Positions 16,642 to 25,432 of a DNA stretch of 58,277 nucleotides are shown here, piece by piece (the first letter of the stretch is position 1; every line of letters begins with the position of its first letter). The translations under genes and the position numbers were made by a program. The stretch covers positions 1 through 58,277 of the forward strand of contig NZ_VCHX02000347.1 in the NCBI RefSeq assembly GCF_005768555.2. Direction: 5' to 3'. The DNA comes from Streptomyces sporangiiformans. GTDB taxonomy: Bacteria > Actinomycetota > Actinomycetes > Streptomycetales > Streptomycetaceae. The notes under the pieces are model-generated. The model did not search any database and had not been told where the DNA came from. It was given only the letters and a program-made list of their open reading frames with translations.

Positions 16642-18306
16642 TTGGCTGAGTACATTTACACCATGCGCAAGACGCGCAAGGCGCACGGCGACAAGGTGAT
16701 TCTCGACGACGTCACCCTGAGCTTCCTGCCAGGAGCGAAGATCGGCGTGGTGGGGCCGAACGGCGCCGGCAAGTCGACCGTCCTCAAGATCATGGCTGGT
16801 CTCGAGCAGCCGTCGAACGGTGACGCGTTCCTGTCGCCCGGCTACAGCGTCGGCATGCTGTTGCAGGAGCCGCCGCTGGACGAGTCCAAGACAGTCTTGG
16901 AGAACGTGCAGGACGGCGCCGCCGAGATCATGGGCAAGCTCAAGCGCTTCAACGAGGTCGCCGAGCTCATGGCGACCGACTACTCGGACGCGCTCATGGA
17001 GGAGATGGGCAAGCTCCAGGACGACCTGGACCACGCCAACGCGTGGGACCTCGACGCCCAGCTGGAGCAGGCCATGGACGCGCTGGGCTGCCCGCCCGGT
17101 GACTGGCCGGTCACCAACCTCTCCGGTGGCGAGAAGCGCCGTGTCGCGCTGTGCAAGCTGCTGATCGAGGCCCCCGACCTCCTTCTCCTCGACGAGCCCA
17201 CCAACCACCTGGACGCCGAGTCCGTGCAGTGGCTGGAGCAGCACCTCGCGAAGTACGCCGGCACCGTCGTCGCCGTCACCCACGACCGGTACTTCCTCGA
17301 CAACGTCGCGGGCTGGATCCTGGAGCTCGACCGTGGCCGCGCCATCGGCTACGAGGGCAACTACTCCGTCTACCTGGAGAAGAAGCAGTCCCGCCTCAAG
17401 GTCGAGGGCCAGAAGGACGCCAAGCGCGCCAAGCGGCTCAAGGAAGAGCTGGAGTGGGTGCGGTCCAACGCCAAGGGGCGTCAGGCCAAGTCCAAGGCGC
17501 GTCTGTCCCGCTACGAGGAGATGGCCGCCGAGGCCGAGAAGATGCGGAAGCTGGACTTCGAGGAGATCCAGATCCCGCCGGGCCCGCGCCTGGGCAACGT
17601 GGTCGTCGAGATCGACAAGCTCAACAAGGCCTTCGGTGAGAAGGTCCTGATCGAGGACCTCTCCTTCACGCTGCCGCGGAACGGGATCGTCGGCATCATC
17701 GGCCCGAACGGTGCCGGTAAGACCACGCTCTTCAAGATGATCCAGGGGCTGGAGACACCGGACTCCGGCGACATCAAGGTCGGCGACACCGTCAAGATCT
17801 CCTACGTCGACCAGAGCCGCGAGAACATCGACCCCAAGAAGACGCTGTGGGCCGTCGTCTCGGACGAGCTCGACTACATCAACGTCGGGCAGGTCGAGAT
17901 GCCGTCCCGGGCGTACGTCTCCGCCTTCGGCTTCAAGGGCCCGGACCAGCAGAAGCCGGCCGGAGTCCTCTCCGGCGGTGAGCGCAACCGGCTGAACCTC
18001 GCGCTCACCCTCAAGCAGGGCGGCAACCTGCTGCTCCTCGACGAGCCGACCAACGACCTGGACGTCGAGACGCTGTCGTCGCTGGAGAACGCGCTGCTGG
18101 ACTTCCCGGGCTGCGCCGTGGTCGTCTCCCACGACCGGTGGTTCCTGGACCGGGTGGCCACGCACATCCTCGCGTACGAGGGCGAGTCCAAGTGGTTCTG
18201 GTTCGAGGGCAACTACGAGTCGTACGAGAAGAACAAGATCGAGCGGCTCGGGCCGGACGCCGCGCGTCCGCACCGCGCCACCTACAAGAAGCTGACCCGG
18301 GGCTGA
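16642..18306 (+). CDS. ettA: EttA, energy-dependent translational throttle ABC-F ATPase
   Basis: 554 residues, the usual EttA length, starting at TTG 16642 (MAEYIYTMRK). It has two ATPase modules: GPNGAGKST, LSGGEKRR and LLLLDEPTNHLD in the first, and GPNGAGKTT, LSGGERNR and LLLLDEPTNDLD in the second. A charged linker separates them. There are no membrane domains. EttA binds the ribosomal E site and gates entry to elongation according to ADP/ATP ratio. The TTG start lacks a strong SD, which may keep expression modest. The next two genes follow at 2-bp and -4-bp spacing and are probably cotranscribed. Confidence 0.93.
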   Translation: MAEYIYTMRKTRKAHGDKVILDDVTLSFLPGAKIGVVGPNGAGKSTVLKIMAGLEQPSNGDAFLSPGYSVGMLLQEPPLDESKTVLENVQDGAAEIMGKLKRFNEVAELMATDYSDALMEEMGKLQDDLDHANAWDLDAQLEQAMDALGCPPGDWPVTNLSGGEKRRVALCKLLIEAPDLLLLDEPTNHLDAESVQWLEQHLAKYAGTVVAVTHDRYFLDNVAGWILELDRGRAIGYEGNYSVYLEKKQSRLKVEGQKDAKRAKRLKEELEWVRSNAKGRQAKSKARLSRYEEMAAEAEKMRKLDFEEIQIPPGPRLGNVVVEIDKLNKAFGEKVLIEDLSFTLPRNGIVGIIGPNGAGKTTLFKMIQGLETPDSGDIKVGDTVKISYVDQSRENIDPKKTLWAVVSDELDYINVGQVEMPSRAYVSAFGFKGPDQQKPAGVLSGGERNRLNLALTLKQGGNLLLLDEPTNDLDVETLSSLENALLDFPGCAVVVSHDRWFLDRVATHILAYEGESKWFWFEGNYESYEKNKIERLGPDAARPHRATYKKLTRG

Positions 18307-18308
18307 TC

Positions 18309-18728
18309 TTGCGGCACATCTACCGCTGCCCGCTGCGCTGGGCGGACATGGACGCGTACGGCCACATCAACAACGTGGTCTTCCTCCGCTATCTGGAGGA
18401 GGCGCGCATCGACTTCCTGTTCCGCCCGGACAAGGATTTCCAGCAGGGGTCCGTGGTGGCGCGCCATGAGATCGACTACAAGCAGCAGTTGGTGCACCGG
18501 CACACCCCGGTGGACGTCGAGCTGTGGGTCACACAGATCAGGGCGGCGTCGTTCACCGTCGCGTACGAGGTCAAGGACCCGGACCAGGTGTATGTCCGGG
18601 CCTCCACGGTGATCGTGCCGTTCGACTTCGAGGCGCAGCGGCCTCGCCGTATCACCGCCGAGGAGCGGGCCTTCCTCGAGGAGTACACGGACGACGAGGA
18701 CGATCCGGCGGGGGCCGTAGCGGCATGA
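18309..18728 (+). CDS. 4-hydroxybenzoyl-CoA thioesterase-family (hotdog) thioesterase
   Basis: 139 residues from TTG 18309, needed to include the catalytic motif WADMDAYGHINN (Asp about 15) and VVFLRYLEEARIDF. The hotdog fold continues with HEIDYKQQLVHRHTPVDVELWV. It hydrolyses acyl-CoA; the acyl group is not known. It begins 2 bp after the ettA stop and overlaps the next gene by 4 bp (ATGA), so translation is coupled. Confidence 0.85.
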   Translation: MRHIYRCPLRWADMDAYGHINNVVFLRYLEEARIDFLFRPDKDFQQGSVVARHEIDYKQQLVHRHTPVDVELWVTQIRAASFTVAYEVKDPDQVYVRASTVIVPFDFEAQRPRRITAEERAFLEEYTDDEDDPAGAVAA

Positions 18729-19417
18729 CGGTCCTGCACCTCGCCGACGACGGGGAGGCGGCTGATCTCGCCGCTTTCCTCGCCCGGTTGATCCACTACG
18801 ACCGTGCGGCCGCGGTGCGGCTGCAGGTGTCGGGGACGACGCTCGCGGTGTTCGGGCGACCGCCGTCGTTCGAGGTGCTCGCGATCCGCACGGCACGGCT
18901 CGCGAAGCCGTACGAGAACGGGCTCGACGTCTTGCTCGACGTGACCGTCTCGGCCGGTGAACTCCTGGAGTCCCTCGACGAGTCGGCCGCCACGGCCGTC
19001 GTCCCGGCCGCCGTCACCGGCCCGCCGTGGGCCGGGCTGCTGCCGCCCCGCGGTGGCTGGCGGCAGGAGCCGGGGCTGCCCGGACTGGACACGGTGCGGG
19101 CGATGGTGGCTGAGGCGGTCGCCGAATTCCGCTCCCGTATCGGAGAGTTGACGCCCGAGCGGCGTACCCGGCCGGAACTGGACCGGATCGGGCGGGAGAT
19201 CTGGTCCCGGCCGATCGGTGACACCGCCCTGCCGGTGCGGGCGGCGCACGCGGCGCAGTCACTGGGCTTCCTGAGGCCCGCAGCACGCGCGACCGTGCCC
19301 GACGAGGCGGCATGGGCGCTGCTCTCGTCGGGCACGTGGCTCAGGCTGCGCACGCCGTACGGGTCGATCGCCGTACGCAGGGCGGGACTTGGGGCGTTGG
19401 ACGTCAGCGTGCGCTGA
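18725..19417 (+). CDS. Conserved actinobacterial protein of unknown function
   Basis: 230 residues, cytoplasmic, no membrane segment. It begins MTVLHLADDGEAADLAAFLARL and has a mixed alpha/beta composition. No catalytic motif is recognisable. The 4-bp overlap with the thioesterase gene suggests a joint role in the ettA operon. The last codons lie inside a tandem palindromic repeat. Confidence 0.65.
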   Translation: MTVLHLADDGEAADLAAFLARLIHYDRAAAVRLQVSGTTLAVFGRPPSFEVLAIRTARLAKPYENGLDVLLDVTVSAGELLESLDESAATAVVPAAVTGPPWAGLLPPRGGWRQEPGLPGLDTVRAMVAEAVAEFRSRIGELTPERRTRPELDRIGREIWSRPIGDTALPVRAAHAAQSLGFLRPAARATVPDEAAWALLSSGTWLRLRTPYGSIAVRRAGLGALDVSVR

Positions 19418-19487
19418 CCCCTCCCGCGACAGCGTGCGCTGCCCCCGGTGACAGCGTGCGCTGCCCCCCCCGCGACAGTGTGCGCCG
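19405..19487. repeat. Four tandem copies of a 12-bp palindrome in a convergent intergenic region
   Basis: CAGCGTGCGCTG occurs at 19405-19416, 19430-19441 and 19452-19463, with a degenerate copy at 19476-19487, spaced 22-25 bp and separated by C-rich tracts. The first copy contains the last codons of the upstream gene and the fourth ends just before the GntP permease stop. Each copy can form a small hairpin, so the array may serve as a bidirectional terminator. Confidence 0.6.
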
Positions 19488-19492
19488 ACCCG

Positions 19493-20971
19493 CTACACGA
19501 GCGGCCAGAGCGCGGCCGTGAGGGCGAAGCCGATCGCACCCATCGTGGTCGTGAGGACGGTCCAGGTGCGCAGCCCGGAGGCCACATCGAGGCCTGCGAG
19601 CTTGGTGAACATCCAGTAGCCCGCGTCGTTGATGTGCGAGACGGCGAGGCCGCCCGCGCCCATCGCCAGGGCGACCAGGGAGAGTTGGCCGGTGGACAGG
19701 TCGGCACGCTGCAGGAGCGGGGTGAGGATGCCGGCCGTGGTGATCAGCGCCACCGTCGTCGAACCCTGAGCGGCGCGCAAGGCCAGGGCCATCAGGAAGG
19801 CGAGGAAGAGGGCGGGCAGGCCGGTGCGGTCCAGCACGTCGGCGATCGCGTCGCCGATGCCGCTCGCCACGAGCACCTTGCCGAAGACACCGCCCGCGCC
19901 CGCCACCAGGATCACCATCGCCACGGGCGGCAGGGCGGAGCCCATGACCTCGGCGATGCGTGCGCGGTCCCAGCCGCGGCGGCCGCCCAGGAAGTACGCG
20001 CACAGGGCGACGTCGATCAGCAGGGCCACCATCGGGGCGCCGAGGACGGTGAGGACGGCGCGGAGGGTGTTGCCTTCGGCGAGGAGGTTCTGGCCGAGGG
20101 TGCCGAGGAGGATCAGCAGGATCGGGGTGACGATCAGCGCCAGGACCATGCCGAAGGAGGGTGGGCGGACCTCGGGTGTGGCCGGCGCGGTGGGCTTGGT
20201 GAGCACGGCGGTGCCGTGGCCGTCGGCGCCGATCGCTCTCTGTGTGCTGCCGCCCGCCCCGCCTCTGCCCTCGGTGACGGCGTCCGGGAGGGGGCCCGGG
20301 ACGGCGTCCGTTGCGCCCTCGCCGTAGACCTCGGCGTACACCGCCGGGTCCATCGGGTACTCGCGGCGGGTCATGCGGCGCGACACCAGGTAACCGAGCA
20401 GGACCACGACTGCCGTGAGCGGGATGCCGATGAGCAGCACCAGGCCCTGGTCGGCGCCGATCGCCTGGGTGACGGCGACCGCGCCGGGGTGCGGGGGCAG
20501 GAAGGCGTGCACGGTGAGCATCGCGGCGCCCATGGGCAGGGTGTAGACGAGCAGCGGCTTACGGGAGGCGCGGGCGACGCCGTACGCGATCGGCATCAGG
20601 ATGATCAGGCCGACCTCGAAGAAGACCGGGATGCCCAGGACGAATCCGGCGACGGTGAGGGCGAGCGGGGTGCGCCGGGAGCCGAAGCGGTCGATGAGGG
20701 AGTGCGCGAACGCCTGGGCGCCGCCGGAGAGTTCGATGATCCGGCCGATCATCGCACCGAGGGCGATGATCGTCGCGATGTGGCCGAGCGTGGAACCCAT
20801 GCCCGACTCGATCGTCTCCACCAGTTTGGCGGCCGGTACGCCCGCGGCGAGCGCGACGCCGACGGAGACGACGACCAGAGCGACGAAGGGCTGGACCTTG
20901 GCGCGCAGGATCAGCAGAAGGAGCGTGGAGACGCCGGCGAGGGCTATGAGGAGGAGGGTGGTGTGGCTCAT
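19493..20971 (-). CDS. GntP-family gluconate/acid-sugar:H+ symporter
   Basis: 492 residues with about 12-14 membrane helices. GntP signatures include an early GHIATIIALGAMIGRIIELSGG segment, FEVGLIILMPI, FLPPHPGAVAV and the late GAGGLAVSHINDAGYWM. A cytoplasmic loop around residues 200-265 is longer and more Gly/Ala-rich than usual. It is the last gene of an acid-sugar operon, overlapping the dehydrogenase by 4 bp (ATGA), and should import the operon's substrate. Gluconate itself is less likely than a tetronate or related acid, judged from the neighbours. Confidence 0.88.
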   Translation of the reverse strand: MSHTTLLLIALAGVSTLLLLILRAKVQPFVALVVVSVGVALAAGVPAAKLVETIESGMGSTLGHIATIIALGAMIGRIIELSGGAQAFAHSLIDRFGSRRTPLALTVAGFVLGIPVFFEVGLIILMPIAYGVARASRKPLLVYTLPMGAAMLTVHAFLPPHPGAVAVTQAIGADQGLVLLIGIPLTAVVVLLGYLVSRRMTRREYPMDPAVYAEVYGEGATDAVPGPLPDAVTEGRGGAGGSTQRAIGADGHGTAVLTKPTAPATPEVRPPSFGMVLALIVTPILLILLGTLGQNLLAEGNTLRAVLTVLGAPMVALLIDVALCAYFLGGRRGWDRARIAEVMGSALPPVAMVILVAGAGGVFGKVLVASGIGDAIADVLDRTGLPALFLAFLMALALRAAQGSTTVALITTAGILTPLLQRADLSTGQLSLVALAMGAGGLAVSHINDAGYWMFTKLAGLDVASGLRTWTVLTTTMGAIGFALTAALWPLV

Positions 20972-22002
20972 CGGGCTTCTCCCTCTGGGGAGTTGTTCTC
21001 GGAGTGTGTCGGGGACGGGGTGTTCGTCGGGGAGGGGCTCTTCGGGGAGAGGACCTCGGGGGACGGGTCCTTGGGGGACGGGTCCTCGGGGGACGGGTCC
21101 TTCGGAGAGGAGCCCCTGGGGAAGAGGACCGTGACGACGGAGGAGTCGTCGTGGGCGGCCAGGCCGGCGCGTTCGCCGAGGAGGTAGAGCTGTTCGGCTG
21201 CCGCGGCGAGGGGGACCGGGACGTGGGCGTCCTTGGCGATGCCGGTGACGATGCCCATGTCCTTCACGAAGATGTCGAGGCGGGACTTCACCTCGGGGTC
21301 CGGGCCGTCCTCGTACGCCTCGACCATGCGGGGGCCGCGGTCGGCGAACATGAAGGAGCCCGCGGCGCCGTGACGGAGGGTTTCCACGACCGTGGCGGGG
21401 TTCAGTCCCAGGCCGCGGGCGAGGGCGAGGGCCTCGGCGGCGGCCGCGATGTGGATGCCGGCGAGGAGTTGGTTGATCGCCTTGAGGGACTGGCCGTCGC
21501 CCGGGCGGGGGCCCACGACCGTCAGGGTGGAGGCAAGGAGTTCGAGGACCGGGCGGGCGAGGTCCAGCGCCTTGTCCGCGGCGCCCACGACGATCAGGAG
21601 GTCGCCGTTGCCGGCGCGTACGGGGCCGCCGCTCACCGGGGCGTCGACGGTGAGCACGCCCTGTTCCGCCAGGCGGGCGGCCGTGGTGCGGGCCGCGTCG
21701 GGACCGACCGTGCTGGTGAGGATGACCGTGGTACCGGGGCGGAGGCTTTCGGCCGCGCCGTGCCGGGCGAAGAGAGCGCCGTCCACTTGGGCCTGGTCCC
21801 GGACGGCGAGCAGGACGATGTCCGCGTCGCGGGCCGCCTCGGCGGGAGAGGTGGCGGCGTTGCCGCCCGCCTTGGTGACCAGGGCTCGGCGGTCTTCGGC
21901 TATGTCGTAGGCCGTGACCGGGAGGTGGGCGGCCAGACGGGTGGCCATGGGCAGGCCCATGGCGCCCAGGCCGATTACTGCGGTGTGGGGAGCGGTTGGC
22001 AT
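20968..22002 (-). CDS. LtnD-type beta-hydroxyacid dehydrogenase (NAD-dependent)
   Basis: 344 residues. It has a Rossmann motif IGLGAMGLPMA (10-20), the substrate motif DAPVSGGPVRAG (120-131) and the catalytic lysine in SLKAINQLLAG (about K174) of the 3-hydroxyisobutyrate/L-threonate dehydrogenase family. In known acid-sugar pathways LtnD oxidises a tetronate at C2 to give the substrate for a DUF1537 kinase, and that kinase is encoded in this operon. The enzyme should end near residue 296. The last 48 residues are an extra Ser-Pro-rich tail built on SPKDP/SPEDP pentapeptides. Confidence 0.82.
   Translation of the reverse strand: MPTAPHTAVIGLGAMGLPMATRLAAHLPVTAYDIAEDRRALVTKAGGNAATSPAEAARDADIVLLAVRDQAQVDGALFARHGAAESLRPGTTVILTSTVGPDAARTTAARLAEQGVLTVDAPVSGGPVRAGNGDLLIVVGAADKALDLARPVLELLASTLTVVGPRPGDGQSLKAINQLLAGIHIAAAAEALALARGLGLNPATVVETLRHGAAGSFMFADRGPRMVEAYEDGPDPEVKSRLDIFVKDMGIVTGIAKDAHVPVPLAAAAEQLYLLGERAGLAAHDDSSVVTVLFPRGSSPKDPSPEDPSPKDPSPEVLSPKSPSPTNTPSPTHSENNSPEGEAR
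21058..21102 (-). repeat. 15-bp tandem repeat encoding SP(K/E)DP units
   Basis: Three nearly identical 15-bp units (GGGGACGGGTCCT core) lie in the 3' end of the dehydrogenase gene and encode five-residue Ser-Pro-Lys/Glu-Asp-Pro repeats. Looser copies extend to about 21010. The unit length keeps frame if copy number changes. Confidence 0.75.
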
Positions 22003-22078
22003 GAGATGTCCTTGGGGAGGGGGACGGCTGGGACGGCTGCGGAGTCCGGCGACTCGTGGGCCTGAACTACGGCTGTTG

Positions 22079-22930
22079 TCAGGTCAGTTGGGTGATGACC
22101 CGGGTTGCTGCCTCGGTGACCGCGTCGCGGCCCGCTGCCCAGAGGCTCACCACGTCCGAGCCCGGCAGGGCGGAGGGGAGCCGGGTGATCATGGCCTCCA
22201 GATACGCGCGGCGGAGTTCCGCGTTGACGTTGACCTTGGCCACGCCTCGGGACAGGGCTCCGTGGAGTTCGGCGGTGGGGAGGCCGCTGGCGCCATGGAG
22301 GACGAGGGGGACGGGGACCGCCGTGTGGAGCGCGGACAGGCGGGCAAGGTCGAGGTGGACCTCGTGGGTGGTGAAGCCGTGGACGTTGCCCACCGCGACG
22401 GCCAGGGCGTCGACGTTGGTTTCGGCGACGAAGTCGGCGGCCTGGGCCGGGTCTGTCATCGCCGTGGTGGAGGCCTCGGCGTTCGTCGACACGTCCTCGT
22501 CGCCGGGCAGCGCGCCCAACTCGGCCTCCACCCAGGCCCCGTGGTCCCGGGCCCGGTGCACGGCCTCCTTCGTGAGCTTGACGTTCTCGGCGAAGGGGAG
22601 GTGGGAGCCGTCGACCATGACGGAGGTGTAGCCCGCTGCCAGGCAGCCGGTGATCTCGTCGAGGTCGCGGCTGTGGTCGAGGTGGACGCCGAGGCGGGCG
22701 GTCGAGCGGGCGGCCGCGTCGAGGGCGAGGCGCATCAGGGGTTCGGGGCCCGAATGCCGGAAGGCGCTCGAACCGGCCTGGATCAGCACCGGGCGCCCGG
22801 GAGCCGCTTCGGCCGCGGCGACGATGCCCTGGACGGTCTCCAGGTTGTACGCGACGAAGCCGGGGAGGGCGTACCCGTCGGCGTACGCCTCGGTGAGGGC
22901 CTTGAGGCCTTCGGAGCCGGTGAGCAGCAT
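22079..22930 (-). CDS. Class II fructose-bisphosphate-aldolase-family aldolase
   Basis: 283 residues, in the KbaY/GatY/Fba range. Zinc-ligand motifs are all present: GVHLDHSRD, AVGNVHGFT and VLHGASGLP; the VEAELG segment is also there. It should cleave a phosphorylated ketose-type substrate to DHAP and an aldehyde. The kinase stop and this start overlap (TGATG), so the two proteins are made together. Classical tetronate operons carry OtnC (a class II aldolase/adducin-fold decarboxylase) or PdxA2 here instead, so the substrate may differ. Confidence 0.85.
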   Translation of the reverse strand: MLLTGSEGLKALTEAYADGYALPGFVAYNLETVQGIVAAAEAAPGRPVLIQAGSSAFRHSGPEPLMRLALDAAARSTARLGVHLDHSRDLDEITGCLAAGYTSVMVDGSHLPFAENVKLTKEAVHRARDHGAWVEAELGALPGDEDVSTNAEASTTAMTDPAQAADFVAETNVDALAVAVGNVHGFTTHEVHLDLARLSALHTAVPVPLVLHGASGLPTAELHGALSRGVAKVNVNAELRRAYLEAMITRLPSALPGSDVVSLWAAGRDAVTEAATRVITQLT

Positions 22931-24372
22931 CAGGCGGCGCTCCTCAGCAGGGCCAGGGCGTCGGCGAGGGCGTCGTCGTCGCCGACGTTTCCGGCGAAGA
23001 CGATGTACGGGATGCCGGCCGCCGGGCCGTCGACGGGCTGCCAGAGGGAGACGATGCCGGGGAGCAGGGTGCCGCGGGCCCAGGCGCGGCGGATCTCCAT
23101 GCCGTGGGTCGCGGTGTCGCTGGAGGTGATGCCGCCCTTGGCGATGACGAAGGCGGGCCGGCGGGCGGAGTTGACGAGGCGGACCGCTTCGACGAGGGCG
23201 GCGGAGACACGGCGGGAGATGGCGAGGCTGGCGTCCGGATCCGTTCCGGTGACGACCTCGCGGGTGGTGCGGATGACGGCGTCGGAAGTCTCCAGGGCGG
23301 CCGCGGTGGCGGTGGCGGTCTCCTGGATGTGGGCGTCGCGGCGGGTGTCGTCGAGGAGTTGGGCGACGTCGAGTTCGTACTCGGCGAGGCTGCCCCGTTG
23401 TGCGCGCAGGCGGTCCAACTGGCGGGTGGTCAGGGAGACATGGGAGCCGACGACGATGAGGCCGTGGGGTACGTCGCCGCGCAGGGGGCGGAGTTCGGGG
23501 GCGGTGAGCGGAGGGTGGGCGGATTGCCCGGCTCGGGCGCGTACGAAGGAGGGGCCCACGCGGTAGAGGAGGCGGGCGCCCTTCTCCTCGGCCTCGGCGA
23601 GGGCCAGCGCGAGGACGCGGAGGTCGTCGTCGCAGACGGCGTCGACGACGGCGGTGGCGCCGTCGCGGAGGTCGGAGAGGAGGGCGGCGACATGCGTGGG
23701 ACCGTGGGTGCGGAGGTCGGTGAGCGTGATGCGCAGGACCTTGTCGGCGGGGGTCCGGCCGGCGGTCTTCTCCTCGACCCAGTCGGGGAGGGCGGAGGAG
23801 CGGTAGCCGAAGGTGACGTCCTTGGCGAACTCGCTCTCGCCGACCGGGAGGAGGCCGTCCGCGGTGCGCATCCAGTGCGTGGACTCGACGGTGAGGCGGC
23901 CGGCCTCGATGTAGGCGGGGACGAGGACGACTCCGTCGGGCGTGCCGACGCCGAGGCTCGCCAACTCCTCGGCCAGTACGTCCGTTTCGAGGGGGAAGTG
24001 GCCGCGGAGCGTCGAGTCGCTCCGGGAGGCGATGGCGTAGGGGACGCCTTCGGCCTCGGAGGCCTCGTGCAGGGCGCGAACGATGTCGCGGTTCCGGGCG
24101 GCGGCGTCGGCGGGGGCGAGGCTGCGGGTGTTGGTGAGGACGAAGAAGGCGGTGCTGTTCTGGCGCAGGGCCCAGCGGAGGTCGTCGACGCTCCAGCTGG
24201 TGAGGACGGGGATGTCCTTGACGGTCTGGGTGCCGGTGGGGTCGTCGTCCAGGACGGCCAGACGAGGGGCGGACCGGATTCTCTCGGCGACCTCTGATGC
24301 CGGGACGGTTCGGGTGGGCGGGAGGTGGGAGAGGACCTCGTGCTCGGAGTGGGCATGACGGGGTAGGGACAT
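22930..24372 (-). CDS. Four-carbon acid sugar kinase family protein (DUF1537, OtnK/DtnK-like)
   Basis: 480 residues, standard for the family. The N-terminal domain has VLDDDPTGTQTV and an ASRSDSTLRGHFPLE substrate motif. The C-terminal nucleotide domain has FVIAKGGITSSDTA and a late Gly-rich FAGNVGDDDALADAL segment. DUF1537 kinases phosphorylate 3-oxotetronates or D-threonate at C4 (established). AGGA lies upstream of the ATG. It heads the catabolic set kinase-aldolase-dehydrogenase-permease. The 257-bp gap before it may carry a promoter; it shows only repeated GGCAGGCGGGG words. Confidence 0.88.
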   Translation of the reverse strand: MSLPRHAHSEHEVLSHLPPTRTVPASEVAERIRSAPRLAVLDDDPTGTQTVKDIPVLTSWSVDDLRWALRQNSTAFFVLTNTRSLAPADAAARNRDIVRALHEASEAEGVPYAIASRSDSTLRGHFPLETDVLAEELASLGVGTPDGVVLVPAYIEAGRLTVESTHWMRTADGLLPVGESEFAKDVTFGYRSSALPDWVEEKTAGRTPADKVLRITLTDLRTHGPTHVAALLSDLRDGATAVVDAVCDDDLRVLALALAEAEEKGARLLYRVGPSFVRARAGQSAHPPLTAPELRPLRGDVPHGLIVVGSHVSLTTRQLDRLRAQRGSLAEYELDVAQLLDDTRRDAHIQETATATAAALETSDAVIRTTREVVTGTDPDASLAISRRVSAALVEAVRLVNSARRPAFVIAKGGITSSDTATHGMEIRRAWARGTLLPGIVSLWQPVDGPAAGIPYIVFAGNVGDDDALADALALLRSAA

Positions 24373-24629
24373 GGCGGTTCCTGGGCCTGGGTGAGTGGGT
24401 GCGGGGTGTGGTTGGTGTGAGTGCTGCGGGGACGGGGGTTTGGCGTTTTTGAGGCGCCCGGAGGCACGGTTGCCCGCGGGCGCGGGCCGAGGGCCCTGAG
24501 GGCGCGCTTTGCGGCAGGCGGGGAGGGGAGCGCCTTCCGGCAGGCGGGGGCGCTTACTGGTGTGCCGAGGCGGTCGCGCTCACCGGTGTGCGGTCAACCG
24601 GCACGCGCGGGGTGTCGGGCAGCCCTCAG

Positions 24630-25328
24630 CTATGCGGACTGGTCCTTGATCACATGCGTGCGCAGGTCGTTCGCCGTCTGGTTCATATGGGCGTCCATCG
24701 CGCGCCGCGCCTTCTCCGGGTCGCCGGACTCCAGCGCGGCCAGGACCACTTCGTGGTGGGCGATCGCGTTGACGCGGATCTGGGGGATGGCGGAGGTCTC
24801 GCGGCGGCCCTCGGTCAGCAGCGGGCCGAAGGGCTCGAAGAGAAGGGGGACGAAAAGGTTGCCGGTCGCGCGCATCACCGTGGCGTGGAAGTCGATGTCC
24901 GCCTGCACGAACAGCTCCGTGTCGGCCGTGTCGGCCGCTTCGCGCATCGTCGCGAGGTGCTCGCGCAGTTCCGCGAGGTCCGCCTCGCTGCGGCGGACCG
25001 CGGCTAGTTCCGTCGCACCGTTCTCGATGAGGCGGCGGGCCTCGATGAGCCGCTCGGAGAGGGCGGTGTGCGAGGAGCGGGACGCGGCGCGGACCACGGG
25101 TTCCAGGGCGGTCCAGCGGTCCGGGGGGTTCACGTACGTGCCACGGCCGCGGACCACGCGTACGACGTTCTGGGCGCGCAGGTGTTTCACGGCCTCGCGC
25201 ACGGTCAGGCGGCTCACGGACGCCTGCTCGGCGAGCTCGGCCTCCGGGGGGAGGGCCGCGTCCGGCAGATACGTACCGTCGATGATCGCGTTGAGCAGCT
25301 GCTCGGCGAGGTCTTCGGAGAGCGACAT
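24630..25328 (-). CDS. FadR-subfamily GntR transcriptional regulator
   Basis: About 232 residues from ATG 25328, which has GGAGG at a 7-8 nt spacing. The winged helix-turn-helix is near the N-terminus (ELAEQASVSRLTVREAVKHLRAQNVVRVVRGRGTYV). The C-terminal FCD domain is all-helical and has the Asp/His metal-site pattern (DIDFHATVMRATGN, AIAHHEVVLAAL). It probably senses the acid-sugar substrate or a phosphorylated intermediate and represses the downstream kinase operon and itself. Palindromes lie 47-104 bp upstream of its start. Confidence 0.85.
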   Translation of the reverse strand: MSLSEDLAEQLLNAIIDGTYLPDAALPPEAELAEQASVSRLTVREAVKHLRAQNVVRVVRGRGTYVNPPDRWTALEPVVRAASRSSHTALSERLIEARRLIENGATELAAVRRSEADLAELREHLATMREAADTADTELFVQADIDFHATVMRATGNLFVPLLFEPFGPLLTEGRRETSAIPQIRVNAIAHHEVVLAALESGDPEKARRAMDAHMNQTANDLRTHVIKDQSA

Positions 25329-25374
25329 CGTTGAGCCTCCGGCGGGCGGTCTGGGGCGGGTGTTTGATCCAGAG

Positions 25375-25432
25375 TCTGACATCACGGGAACCCGAAGGTG
25401 ATCTAGAGATCTGACGTCAGACATCTGATGTC
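25375..25432. promoter_or_regulatory. Cluster of GntR-type palindromic operators
   Basis: TCTGACGTCAGA (25410-25421) is a perfect 12-bp palindrome. It overlaps GACATCTGATGTC (25420-25432), a perfect 6-1-6 inverted repeat. TCTGACATCA at 25375-25384 repeats the half-site and ATCTAGAGAT (25401-25410) adds a weaker dyad. They lie in the 280-bp gap upstream of the FadR-type gene, which suggests autoregulation. Confidence 0.6.
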
